64,000 bases of DNA from UBA6055 sp965203755 (GTDB lineage: Bacteria > Chloroflexota > Anaerolineae > Aggregatilineales > Phototrophicaceae). The stretch is from NCBI GenBank assembly GCA_965203755.1, contig OZ241910.1, positions 1,798,001-1,862,000 of the forward strand, in the 5' to 3' direction. The position numbers were made by a program, and so were the translations under genes. Below the pieces are notes generated by a model. The model worked only from the letters and a program-made list of their open reading frames with translations, was not told the DNA's origin and ran no database searches. Below are positions 51,227 through 59,333 of this stretch, in pieces (positions within the stretch are counted from its first letter, which is position 1; each line of letters opens with the position of its first letter).

Positions 51227-52333
51227 ATGCGCCTTGGATTGATTGCCGCCGAGCTTGGCGCCAGGAATGGCTGGTCAGCATACAGTCTGAACCTGATTCG
51301 TCAGCTTCGGGCGCAGGGAATCACGGCGACGGCGATCACGGCGCGCAACAGCCCAAGGATTGATTTTGACATTCACCCTTTGCTGCCGACGGTGAGTCCC
51401 CCAGAGCGATTGACCTTGGTTAAATCCATGCGCCAGGTCTTCACCGCGCGGCGGCTGCTGAAGCATTGCGATATCATCCATGCCACGATTGAGCCATTCG
51501 CTGTGTTGGCGGCTGCGGTCGCCGGTCAGCGCCCGCTCTTCGTGACCGCACATGGCAGCTATGTCAATCTGCCGCGCATGCGTCCATTTCCGGTCGGTCA
51601 ATGCTACAGGGCGGCTTTCCAGCGGTCGCAGCTGATTTGCGTGAGTCGCTACACAGCCGAAGTCGCCCGGCGGCAGATGCCCGATATCCGCGTTCATGTC
51701 ATCAACAACGGCGTCGATGCGGCCCGCTTTTTGGATCCGCCCCCGCTAAGCGCCGCCAAAACAGCGCCAACGGTCATCACAGTCGGCGAGGTCAAGCCGC
51801 GCAAGGGCACCTTGCAGCTGGTGAGGGCGATGGCGCGGGTGCGCGAGCGGATACCGCAGGCGCAATGCCTGATTATGGGCAATCCGCAGTATGGGAGCGC
51901 ATACACGGCGCAGGTGCAGGCTGCGATTGCCCGCTTCAGCTTGGAAGACAACGTGCATTTATTGGGCGCGGTGGATGACCGCCTGATGCGCGCCTGGCTG
52001 GCGGCCGCCGATGTGCTGGCATTGCCGGCGATGAATGACGGCTGGTGGTTTGAAGGCTTTGGGCTGGCGCTGTATGAGGCTGGCGCGGCTGGAACGGCGG
52101 TCATAGGCACCGACGGCTGCGGGGTCGCCGATGCGATTGAACATGGCGTCAGCGGCTTGATTGTGTCGCAGGACCAGGTTGCCGCCGAGCTTCCGCGCGC
52201 CTTGATCAAGCTGCTGTCGAATCCGCAAAGGGCGGCGCAAATGGGCATGGCTGGCCGTCGCCGCGCCCGCGGACAAAGCTGGGCGGCGGTCGCGCGGCGG
52301 GTGGCGGCGCTGTATCAGCAAGCGCTGTCATAA
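51227..52333 (+). CDS. GT4-family glycosyltransferase
   Basis: A 368-residue GT-B glycosyltransferase beginning MRLGLIAAELGARNGW. The N-terminal domain includes HATIEPFAVLAAAVAG and FVTAHGSYVNLPRM, and the C-terminal domain includes TVGEVKPRKGTLQLVRAM, NVHLLGAVDDRLMRAWLAAAD and the donor-binding EGFGLALYEAGAAGTAVIGT with the two conserved Glu residues. GT4 enzymes retain the anomeric configuration and use nucleotide sugars, often for cell-surface glycans. The start overlaps the region immediately after the small membrane protein. With rfbC and galE nearby, a surface-polysaccharide role is likely, but the acceptor is unknown. Confidence 0.85.
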   Translation: MRLGLIAAELGARNGWSAYSLNLIRQLRAQGITATAITARNSPRIDFDIHPLLPTVSPPERLTLVKSMRQVFTARRLLKHCDIIHATIEPFAVLAAAVAGQRPLFVTAHGSYVNLPRMRPFPVGQCYRAAFQRSQLICVSRYTAEVARRQMPDIRVHVINNGVDAARFLDPPPLSAAKTAPTVITVGEVKPRKGTLQLVRAMARVRERIPQAQCLIMGNPQYGSAYTAQVQAAIARFSLEDNVHLLGAVDDRLMRAWLAAADVLALPAMNDGWWFEGFGLALYEAGAAGTAVIGTDGCGVADAIEHGVSGLIVSQDQVAAELPRALIKLLSNPQRAAQMGMAGRRRARGQSWAAVARRVAALYQQALS

Positions 52334-52442
52334 AATGACCTCATCATGCCGCCGCCGACTTGATGCCGGGCGGCTCCGCATAAGTTGCGCGCCGGCGGGA
52401 ACAGTGATATATTTTCGGCGCAAGGGAAAGGATATCATCATA

Positions 52443-53285
52443 ATGGACGCACGGCCGCAAGGGAATGAGTTCGAGATGGAATTGAATGCCATAAGGAACG
52501 AAAACTGCATTGACACGATGGACATGATGAGCGATGGATTCGTTGACCTTGTGGTGACTTCGCCCCCTTATGATGAGATGCGCGAGTATGAAGGATACAA
52601 GCTGGAAGGATTTGAGCGGATTGCTGCCGCTTTGCATCGGGTGGTTAAGGCTGGCGGCGTAGTCGTATGGGTCATTGGCGACCAGACAGTCAACGGCGAC
52701 GAGTCCGGCACTTCGTTTCGCCAGGCGCTTTATTTCAAAGCAATCGGATTTAACTTGTTTGATACGATGATCTACTTGAAACCGCCTAGGGGGGCGGTCG
52801 GCAATAACAAAACGTACTGGCAGTCATTTGAGTATATGTTCGTGTTTAGCAAGGGACAGCCTAAAACAATCAATCTGATTAGAGACAGAAGAAACAAAGA
52901 GGCGCGCAAGGGGGATATCGGCACAAAACGTTTGCCTAATGGGTCTTTATTGAAATTGAATCGGGCGGGCTATGCACATTATGGCCGGAGAACGAATGTC
53001 TGGGAATATAAGATTGGAAAGGGACATTCAGCATCGGATCGAATCGCGCATCAGCATCCGGCCATCTTCCCGGAGCAGCTGGCGCGAGACCATATCCTTT
53101 CCTGGAGTAACGAGGGCGATTTAGTGTATGATCCATTTATGGGCAGCGGCACCGTCGCGCTCATGGCGGAGTTGAATGGACGGCGTTATCTTGGCAGTGA
53201 GATCAATGCGAATTACTGCGAAACCGCCAGAGAAAGGCTGCGGAGAAGCCGTGCGTCCATGAAACAGATGGAATTAGAGGTTTGA
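52443..53285 (+). CDS. Solitary beta-class DNA methyltransferase
   Basis: The likely start is the ATG at 52443 (280 residues); a second one at 52476 is possible. The protein has ELNAIRNENCIDTM, catalytic VTSPPYDEMREY (Ser40-Tyr43) and later AdoMet motif I YDPFMGSGTVALM (Asp230), the beta order. TSPPY points to N4-cytosine or N6-adenine amino methylation. The middle, around 52780-53010, is somewhat AT-rich. No nuclease gene adjoins it, so it may be an orphan methyltransferase with a regulatory or protective role, or the remnant of a lost pair. It follows the glycosyltransferase gene by 109 bp. Confidence 0.85.
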   Translation: MDARPQGNEFEMELNAIRNENCIDTMDMMSDGFVDLVVTSPPYDEMREYEGYKLEGFERIAAALHRVVKAGGVVVWVIGDQTVNGDESGTSFRQALYFKAIGFNLFDTMIYLKPPRGAVGNNKTYWQSFEYMFVFSKGQPKTINLIRDRRNKEARKGDIGTKRLPNGSLLKLNRAGYAHYGRRTNVWEYKIGKGHSASDRIAHQHPAIFPEQLARDHILSWSNEGDLVYDPFMGSGTVALMAELNGRRYLGSEINANYCETARERLRRSRASMKQMELEV

Positions 53286-53343
53286 TTTGCCTCAAAAAGC
53301 AGCGCCCCAATCGGCGAATTCTGTTTAATCGCCCGGCGGATGC

Positions 53344-54042
53344 CTAGCCAGTTTTCCTGCCATCGGCATAGATAAAATAAGTCGGCGTGGCCTGCACGCG
53401 AATAGCGAAGCCATGCTGACGCAGCGTTTCGCTAAGCTGCCGCGGGTCATAATAGATTTTGACGATTTCAAATCGGCGGCCGTCATTGAGGGCGCGGCTT
53501 TGCCGGCTGTCGTTTAGCTGTATCGTTCGCCTGTGGGGGCTGGCTGTTTCAGCCTGCTGTGAATCGACAAAAAACAAACGGCCCGCGGGTTTCAGAGTGC
53601 GATAGACCGTTTGCAAAAACGGCGACAGCTGTTCTGCCGGGACATGCGACAGCCAAAAGCCAAAGAACACCATGTCATATTGTCGCGGCGGCTGCCACTG
53701 GAACAGGTTGGCTTGCTGATAAGTGACTTGTTTCGATTGCAGTTTCGCCTGGTTGATGGCGATCATCTCCGGCGACGCATCCAGCGCGGTGACATGAGCG
53801 CCAATTTGAATCAGTTCCTGCGTCCAAATGCCGGTGCCGCAAGCCATTTCCAAAATATGCGCCTTGCCGGCCGAACTGTGCAGCTGTTCCCGAACGATTT
53901 GGGCTTCCCGCTGCCATCGCTGCTTGAATGCGGCGCCCCAGTCATAGTATCCCTGACGATAAAACCACTGGTCATATTCCTGGGCGCGGGCGCGGTAATA
54001 TGCGATTTGCTGCTGAAGCAGGTCGGATAAGGGCTTATTCAT
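53344..54042 (-). CDS. Class I SAM-dependent methyltransferase
   Basis: A 232-residue protein with the AdoMet motif ILEMACGTGIWTQELIQIG near residue 65, VTALDASPEMIAIN and the motif IV-like MVFFGFWLSHVP. These are the features of small-molecule methyltransferases of the UbiE/BioC type. A helical N-terminal segment (QQIAYYRARAQEYDQWFYRQG) may cap the active site. No adjacent biosynthetic genes indicate the substrate. It is divergent from holB across about 245 bp. Confidence 0.8.
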   Translation of the reverse strand: MNKPLSDLLQQQIAYYRARAQEYDQWFYRQGYYDWGAAFKQRWQREAQIVREQLHSSAGKAHILEMACGTGIWTQELIQIGAHVTALDASPEMIAINQAKLQSKQVTYQQANLFQWQPPRQYDMVFFGFWLSHVPAEQLSPFLQTVYRTLKPAGRLFFVDSQQAETASPHRRTIQLNDSRQSRALNDGRRFEIVKIYYDPRQLSETLRQHGFAIRVQATPTYFIYADGRKTG

Positions 54043-54276
54043 TTGGCTTGCCTTTGGATAAGTTTGACCGGCGAGCGCGGCGGAACAGCGCGCCCTGTTC
54101 GACTGGATTATAGTCTAGTTAATGATTAACCTATTTTGGCGCGGCTGTCAAGCGCTGCTCCTTGATGTCCCCGGGCAAGGTCATACCGCCACCCTAAATC
54201 CCTCTCCCATAAAAGAGGAACGGCCTATATTCACCACTCCCGGAAAAGGACACAGGAAAAACCGCTTCTGCCGCTG

Positions 54277-54282
54277 TATAAT
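54277..54282 (+). promoter_or_regulatory. Promoter -10 box of holB, leaderless type
   Basis: A perfect TATAAT ends six bases before the ATG at 54289, so the mRNA should start at or very near the start codon. No ribosome-binding site is present between them. No clear -35 box is visible. Confidence 0.55.
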
Positions 54283-54288
54283 AAGCGC

Positions 54289-55308
54289 ATGACGATGACA
54301 CAAGACAGCACAGCCCGCTGGGGCGTGATTGGGCATGATTGGGCGGTTGATTTCCTGCGGCGCGGCCTGCTGAACGGACGCACTCGACATGCCTATCTGA
54401 TTGCGGGCGCCTCATCGCTGGGCAAGATGACGTTGGCGCAGACCTTCGCCATGGCGCTCAACTGCGAGCGTGAGGACATCCAGCGGCGCCCCTGTCATCA
54501 ATGCCGAAGCTGCAAGAGCAGCCGCAGCGGCAATAATCCTGACCTCATTCTGCCGCCGGCGGATGATTCTGGCCGGCTGAAAATTGATGCCATCCGCAAT
54601 GTCGCCCGTCTGCTGGCGCTCAAACCCTATGCCGCGCGCTATCGAATCGCTGTCTTTGATGACTTTGATCTGGCTGCGCCCCAGGCACAGGATGCCCTGC
54701 TAAAAACGCTGGAAGAGCCGGCATCGTACGCTGTGCTGATTCTGCTGGCGCGGTCCGTCGACCGCATCCTGCCCACCATACGGAGCCGCGCCCAGCTAAT
54801 CTCCTTGCGGCCGCTGCCATTGCAAGTCATCAAGGCGCAGCTGATCGCCCGCGGCGGCGACGAAGCGCGCGCCGATTGGATTGCCCGTTTGAGCAGCGGG
54901 CGGATTGGCTGGGCGATCGCCGCGCTGGAGGATGAGGAGGCGCTGGCTTTTCGCCGCAGCATGCTCGATATGCTGCGCGATATTCTGGCAGGCAGCCGGC
55001 TGGAGCGCATCAAAATAGCCGAACAGATCAGCCGCAAGGTGGGGCAAGACAAATCTCGCCTGCGCTATATCCTGGAAATCTGGCAGACCTACTGGCGCGA
55101 TGTCCTGCTCGAAAGCTGTGGCAGCCCGGTCAAGCCCTGCAACAGTGACCGCAAAGATGAGATCCGCGCGCTGGTGATGCGGATGGATGCCGCCGGCGCC
55201 AGCCGCGCCATGAACGCGACCCGCCGCACCCTCAACGTCCTGGCGACCAATGCCAACTTGCGCCTGGCGCTGGATGTGCTGTTTCTGGATTATCCGGGGC
55301 TCGATTAG
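54289..55308 (+). CDS. holB: DNA polymerase III subunit delta prime
   Basis: A 339-residue AAA+ clamp-loader subunit. It has WGVIGHDWAVDFLRRGL, then RTRHAYLIAGASSLGKMTLAQ with a modified Walker A, a zinc module CHQCRSCKSS, AVFDDFDLAAPQAQDALLKTLEEPA around the Walker B and SRC-like arginine region, and TIRSRAQLISLRPLP. Walker A reads GASSLGKMT, and Walker B has DDFD. Delta prime is the stator of the clamp loader, so weak ATP-binding motifs are usual. A possible second start is the ATG at 54295. It is transcribed from a promoter with no leader. The start is well supported by the family N-terminus. Confidence 0.88.
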   Translation: MTMTQDSTARWGVIGHDWAVDFLRRGLLNGRTRHAYLIAGASSLGKMTLAQTFAMALNCEREDIQRRPCHQCRSCKSSRSGNNPDLILPPADDSGRLKIDAIRNVARLLALKPYAARYRIAVFDDFDLAAPQAQDALLKTLEEPASYAVLILLARSVDRILPTIRSRAQLISLRPLPLQVIKAQLIARGGDEARADWIARLSSGRIGWAIAALEDEEALAFRRSMLDMLRDILAGSRLERIKIAEQISRKVGQDKSRLRYILEIWQTYWRDVLLESCGSPVKPCNSDRKDEIRALVMRMDAAGASRAMNATRRTLNVLATNANLRLALDVLFLDYPGLD

Positions 55309-55330
55309 GCTCGCGTCAGCCGCCAGCGCG

Positions 55331-56359
55331 CTACTCGATTGGAATCCAGTTCGCCGGTTTTTTGGCGGCTTTCAGGATGGCATCTGGCACCAGCACGATT
55401 TTGCCAAAGCCGGTATGTTTCTCCAGTTTCTCATGCGCTTTTCGCGTCTGGCTCAAGGGCATGACCTCATCCACAACCGCCCGATAGCCGCCTTGTTCCA
55501 AGCCGCGCAGGATATCCTCGAATTCCTGGGCTTCAAGCTGGTCGCAAGAGCCAAGGATGCTAAGGTTTTTCAGATAAACATCCATAACATTCAGGCAGAC
55601 CTCCCGGCGCTGCCCGGCATGGGGGATCACGAGCCGCCCTTTGTACCCCAGCATGTCGATGGACTGCTGCAATTTGCTGCTGTCGGGGCTGTGCATGACC
55701 AACGTGGCGCCGCGCTCATCGGTCGCCACCTTGACCTGCCGCACCAGATCGCCGCTGGCATCATCCAAAACCACATCGGCGCCAATCTCGCGCAAGGATG
55801 CCGCGTGTTCGCCGCTGCCAATGGCGATGACCTGCGCCCCTTTGGCGCCGGCGATTTGCACCGCGGCTGTGCCGATGCCGCTGGCGGCCGCATGAATGAC
55901 GGCGCGGTCCGACTGTTTGATGCCGCCATTGCCGACCAGCGCAATCCAGGCATTCACAAAGGAAGCGCCAGCCGCGACCGCGGTCTGATAGTCAAGCTCG
56001 TCCGGCAGCCTGACCAATCGCCCGGCCGGTATGGCGCAGTATTCGGCATAACCGCCGTCGCGCCCGCGCCCAAGTTCGTTAAAGGCGGCTGTAACGCGGT
56101 CGCCAGGCTGCCAGCCGGCCGCGGTTTGCACGATTTCGCCGGCGACATCGGCCCCGAGTATGTGTGGCATCGGCTTGCGGATGATCAATTGGCCGCTGCG
56201 ATAAAGCAAGTCCGCCGGATTCACCGACGCGGCATGAACTTTCACCAGCGCTTCACCGGCGGCCGGCTGGGGAAGCGGCAGCTGCATATATTTCAGGACT
56301 TTGGGTTTGCCTATTTTTTCGATAGCGATGGCGCGCATCATCTGCGGCGCTTCGGCCAT
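55331..56359 (-). CDS. Zinc-type alcohol dehydrogenase/quinone oxidoreductase-like MDR protein
   Basis: A 342-residue medium-chain dehydrogenase/reductase. The N-terminal domain has AASVNPADLLYRSGQL, LGADVAGEIVQTAAGWQPGDRV split across strands, and the nucleotide domain contains VIHAAASGIGTAAVQIAGAKGAQVIAI with the GxGxxA fingerprint. No structural-zinc Cys cluster is present, which fits the quinone oxidoreductase (NADPH) subfamily. The reaction is probably reduction of a quinone or enone with NADPH. It begins behind GGGAAAC and has no obvious partners; the small DUF2277-like fragment lies 72 bp upstream on the same strand. Confidence 0.82.
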   Translation of the reverse strand: MAEAPQMMRAIAIEKIGKPKVLKYMQLPLPQPAAGEALVKVHAASVNPADLLYRSGQLIIRKPMPHILGADVAGEIVQTAAGWQPGDRVTAAFNELGRGRDGGYAEYCAIPAGRLVRLPDELDYQTAVAAGASFVNAWIALVGNGGIKQSDRAVIHAAASGIGTAAVQIAGAKGAQVIAIGSGEHAASLREIGADVVLDDASGDLVRQVKVATDERGATLVMHSPDSSKLQQSIDMLGYKGRLVIPHAGQRREVCLNVMDVYLKNLSILGSCDQLEAQEFEDILRGLEQGGYRAVVDEVMPLSQTRKAHEKLEKHTGFGKIVLVPDAILKAAKKPANWIPIE

Positions 56360-56431
56360 AAGTTTCCCTCATCATGCTTAGCGGCTTTCAGTCTAAATCA
56401 AGACAGGGGCGCTGTAAACAGCCGCCGCGGT

Positions 56432-56551
56432 TTATCGCCGGCCAAATCGTCCGACATTGCCGGCTTGCGCTTTGGCGATTTCCGCTTCCCGAATCTCGGT
56501 TTCACTGCCGGGCGGATCATAATTATAGAGAGTGCGGATATTTCTGCACAT
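56432..56551 (-). pseudogene. Truncated DUF2277-like small protein
   Basis: A 39-residue frame too short for routine ORF calling. The first 23 residues, MCRNIRTLYNYDPPGSETEI and REA, agree with the conserved start of DUF2277 proteins, which are normally 60-100 residues and continue with ALQ-VRK-SG. Here the sequence breaks off into EIAKAQAGNVGRFGRR and stops. A GGAG lies 7 bases before an in-frame ATG two codons upstream. It is either a decayed gene or an unusual short version. Recognition of the family is from memory. Confidence 0.5.
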
Positions 56552-56681
56552 GGTCATGCTCCTTGTCGGTCATCTGTCAGCCGCTTCGGCCGCGGTGAAG
56601 ACGCTTGTCCATGATACAGCCCGATCTTCATTTTTCATCGCGGCTTTGGCAAACTCCGGGCTGCGCCGGCAAGCGGGATCG

Positions 56682-57683
56682 CTATTCGCCGCCGCCGCGC
56701 CGATATCCACGCGGATGACGCTGATGCCAGTTCCAGGCAGTTTGGATGATGCGCTCCAGGCTGTTGTACTGCGCCTGCCAGCCCAGTTCGCGCCCGATTT
56801 TGCCGCTGTCGGCAATCAGCACCGGCAGGTCGCCGGCGCGGCGCGGCGCTTCGACAGCCGGTATCGGATGACCGGTGACTTTCCGCGCCGTTTCGATGAC
56901 CTCGCGCACCGAATAGCCCGCGCCGCTGCCCAGATTGTAGACGCGGCTTTTGCCGTCCGCCAGCGCTTCGAGAGCCAGGATATGCGCCGTCGCCAGGTCA
57001 AGCACATGCACATAATCGCGGATGCAGGTGCCGTCGGGCGTATCATAATCGGCGCCAAATATGCTGATGGCGCCGCGCTGCCCCAAAGCCACCTGCAAGA
57101 CCAGGGGGATCAAATGCGATTCGGGCTCATGCGCCTCACCGATATGTCCTCGGGGGTGTGCGCCGCAGGCATTGAAATAACGCAGACAGCAGTATTTGAT
57201 GCCATAGATGCGATCCATCCAGGCCAGCCAACGTTCGGCCGCGTACTTGGTTTCGCCATACACGCTGCCAGGAGCCAGGATTTCGTCTTCGTCAATCGGC
57301 ATGCGTGTGGGTTGGTCAAACAGGTTGGCGGTCGAGGACAGGATGAAACGCTTGACATCATGGCGGCTTGCCTGTTCGAGCAGGTTGATGATGGTGTAGA
57401 GGTTGTCGCGGAAGTATTTGAAAGGCTTTCGCATGCTTTCGCCCACCAGAATTCGCGAGGCGAAATGCAGGATGCCCTCAAATGAATGGGCTGCGAAGGT
57501 GGCTTGCAGCGCCGCCGCATCATGCAAATCGCCGACAACGAGGGTCGCGTCCGGATGCACTGCCTGCCGATGCCCGTTCACCAGATTGTCATAGACCACG
57601 ACCTCATCGCCGCGTTCAATCAGCATTTGCACGACGTGACTGCCGATATAGCCTGCCCCGCCCGTCACCAATACCTTCATCAT
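56682..57683 (-). CDS. galE: UDP-glucose 4-epimerase
   Basis: A complete 333-residue short-chain dehydrogenase/epimerase. The N-terminal VLVTGGAGYIGSHVVQMLI binds NAD+. VYDNLVNGHRQAV, the active-site VYGETKYAAERW with the Tyr-x-x-x-Lys, and the family segment DGTCIRDYVHVLDLA follow. It interconverts UDP-glucose and UDP-galactose, supplying galactose to surface glycans. Length and motifs are typical. Two tandem ATGs start it. It lies on the reverse strand between two gaps; the small membrane protein gene at 57.8 kb is divergent. Confidence 0.92.
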   Translation of the reverse strand: MMKVLVTGGAGYIGSHVVQMLIERGDEVVVYDNLVNGHRQAVHPDATLVVGDLHDAAALQATFAAHSFEGILHFASRILVGESMRKPFKYFRDNLYTIINLLEQASRHDVKRFILSSTANLFDQPTRMPIDEDEILAPGSVYGETKYAAERWLAWMDRIYGIKYCCLRYFNACGAHPRGHIGEAHEPESHLIPLVLQVALGQRGAISIFGADYDTPDGTCIRDYVHVLDLATAHILALEALADGKSRVYNLGSGAGYSVREVIETARKVTGHPIPAVEAPRRAGDLPVLIADSGKIGRELGWQAQYNSLERIIQTAWNWHQRHPRGYRRGGGE

Positions 57684-57828
57684 GCTTTGCCCTTTTCTTC
57701 CATGGATGCCGCGCTGTCATTATAATCTTGCGCGGGCAAGGGGCAAATGCAGCATCTTGCCCGCCGGCGTTGACATGCCGCCAGCCTGTGGTTTAATCAT
57801 GTTCAAGCGGTCAGTCGGATGGGCATTG

Positions 57829-57981
57829 ATGGCGGACAAGCGCAACAGCAAGTCGGGCTGGACTCAAGCCGAACGCGCGGCTTTTCGCGGGCTGCTGCGG
57901 ATGGGCTTGATATTGTTTTTGGCCATTGTGATCGCCGGCGTCATCGCCGCGCTGCTAAGCTCGGCTCTGGGCACACTGTAG
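57829..57981 (+). CDS. Small single-pass membrane protein
   Basis: A 50-residue product MADKRNSKSGWTQAERAAFR.. with one C-terminal membrane helix (LILFLAIVIAGVIAALLSSAL). Charged N-terminus. I do not recognise a family. An upstream in-frame ATG at 57799 is possible but would add only a short unlike segment. It lies 40 bp before the pseudouridine synthase gene and may be cotranscribed with it. Confidence 0.45.
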   Translation: MADKRNSKSGWTQAERAAFRGLLRMGLILFLAIVIAGVIAALLSSALGTL

Positions 57982-58020
57982 CCCGATGGCCGCGCCTTAA
58001 TGAAGAAGGCCTATCATTCA

Positions 58021-58947
58021 ATGGAAGACCAAAGGCTGAACCTCATTGCCGCCGCGCCCAGACAGCGCCTTGATAAATTTGTGCTGGAATATCTGGAGGG
58101 CTGGTCGCGCGCGCAAGTGCAAAGCCTGATTCGAGACGGGCGGGTCAAGGTGAACGGCAAAGTGAAAAAGGCGGGCTATAAATGCAAAGGCGGCGAAACG
58201 GTGAATGTGATCGTGCCGACTCAAGTGAAGAGTTTGATTGAACCGCAGGCGATTGACCTGAATGTCGTCTATGAAGATGAACACCTGGCAGTGATCAACA
58301 AAGAGGCTGGCATGGTGGCGCATCCTGGGGCTGGCAGCCCTGCCGGCACATTGGTGAATGCGCTGCTGGCGCGGTATCCGCAGCTGGCGGCGATGATGGA
58401 CGACCCGCAAACGAGGGAACGGCTTGGCATCGCGCATCGCCTCGACAAAGGCACCAGCGGCCTGATGGCTGCTGCCCGCAGCAAAGCGGCCTTGCTGGAC
58501 TTGATGCGCCAATTCCGCGAGCGCAGCGTCGACAAGGGTTATCTGGCGCTGCTGGAAAAACGGCCGCAATCCAATCGCGGGCGCGTGGATGCGCCGATTG
58601 CCCGCGACCCCCGTCAGCGCAAACGGATGTGGGTCCATCGGGATGGCAAGCCGGCGCAAACCGAATTCACGCTGCTGGACGACCATTTTCAAGGCGGCCG
58701 CGCCTTGGTGGAACTGCGCCTGCTGACCGGGCGCACGCACCAAATCCGCGTTCACATGGCTTTTATCGGCTGTCCGGTGGTGGGGGATGCGGTCTATGGC
58801 TTTCGCAAGCAGCGACTCAAGCTCAAGCGGCAGTTTCTTCATGCCCACGAACTGGCATTTGACCATCCGGCGACTGGCGAACGGCTGCGATTTGCCGCGC
58901 CCTTGCCGCCGTCATTGCAGAATGTACTGGATAAACTGCGTTCCTGA
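58021..58947 (+). CDS. RluA-family pseudouridine synthase
   Basis: I chose the ATG at 58021, with AAGAAGG 11 bases upstream; the ATG at 58000 is an alternative. The 308-residue protein begins with an S4 RNA-binding domain (RLDKFVLEYLEGWSRAQVQSL) and continues with the RluA-type catalytic domain. The catalytic Asp is in AHRLDKGTSGLMAAA. VVYEDEHLAVINKEAGMVAHP and LTGRTHQIRVHMAFIG match RluC/RluD. It isomerises uridines in rRNA; the target positions cannot be read. The normally acidic residue after HRLDK is Gly here. Confidence 0.9.
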   Translation: MEDQRLNLIAAAPRQRLDKFVLEYLEGWSRAQVQSLIRDGRVKVNGKVKKAGYKCKGGETVNVIVPTQVKSLIEPQAIDLNVVYEDEHLAVINKEAGMVAHPGAGSPAGTLVNALLARYPQLAAMMDDPQTRERLGIAHRLDKGTSGLMAAARSKAALLDLMRQFRERSVDKGYLALLEKRPQSNRGRVDAPIARDPRQRKRMWVHRDGKPAQTEFTLLDDHFQGGRALVELRLLTGRTHQIRVHMAFIGCPVVGDAVYGFRKQRLKLKRQFLHAHELAFDHPATGERLRFAAPLPPSLQNVLDKLRS

Positions 58948-58977
58948 CTGTGCAGATGATTTGATTTTGTGATGTTA

Positions 58978-59208
58978 TCAGGCAGCTTGACTCAATAAGG
59001 GAACAACAATCGCTGCAATAGCGACAAGTATGCTCACAAATGCCATGCCAATGCCCAAGAGCCATTGTGTTGTTTTTAATCCCGACCTGATTTCGGCGCG
59101 AAAACTCTCAAAGTCAGCTCGCAAATCGGCAATATCTGCCTTTGTCGCCAAGTGTGCGTAAGCGGCTCCCAACGCGGCAATCCGCTCCCCTTCTGTTCTG
59201 GCTGACAT
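58978..59208 (-). CDS. Small membrane protein with N-terminal coiled coil
   Basis: The ATG at 59208 follows TTGGGAG by 7 bases; in-frame extension to 59241 is less likely. The 76-residue product has an amphipathic, coiled-coil-like region (LATKADIADLRADFESFRAEI) and a C-terminal membrane helix (GIGMAFVSILVAIAAIVVPLL). It resembles small DUF1640/hemolysin-XhlA-like proteins. Function unknown. A promoter with good consensus lies just upstream on this strand. Confidence 0.55.
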   Translation of the reverse strand: MSARTEGERIAALGAAYAHLATKADIADLRADFESFRAEIRSGLKTTQWLLGIGMAFVSILVAIAAIVVPLLSQAA

Positions 59209-59252
59209 AATTGCTCCCAACGTCGCAATGATAATTGTCAAGGTTTATTATA

Positions 59253-59281
59253 ATCATAATGGAAGCTGGTTTTTTGGTCAA
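59253..59281 (-). promoter_or_regulatory. Promoter of the small coiled-coil membrane protein gene
   Basis: On the reverse strand, TTGACC (59276-59281) is followed by a 17-bp spacer and TATGAT (59253-59258). Both boxes are close to the sigma-70-type consensus and the spacer is optimal. The leader is about 38 nt and contains GGGAG. Confidence 0.55.
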
Positions 59282-59333
59282 TCGGCGGTCATGGTGTTTG
59301 ATTTGACCACAAAGGACACAGAGTCTTTATCGT

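Noticed and set aside
55250..57485. Two long + strand frames of 454 and 317 codons
   Set aside because: Antisense to the MDR oxidoreductase and galE genes, both of which match their families over the whole length.
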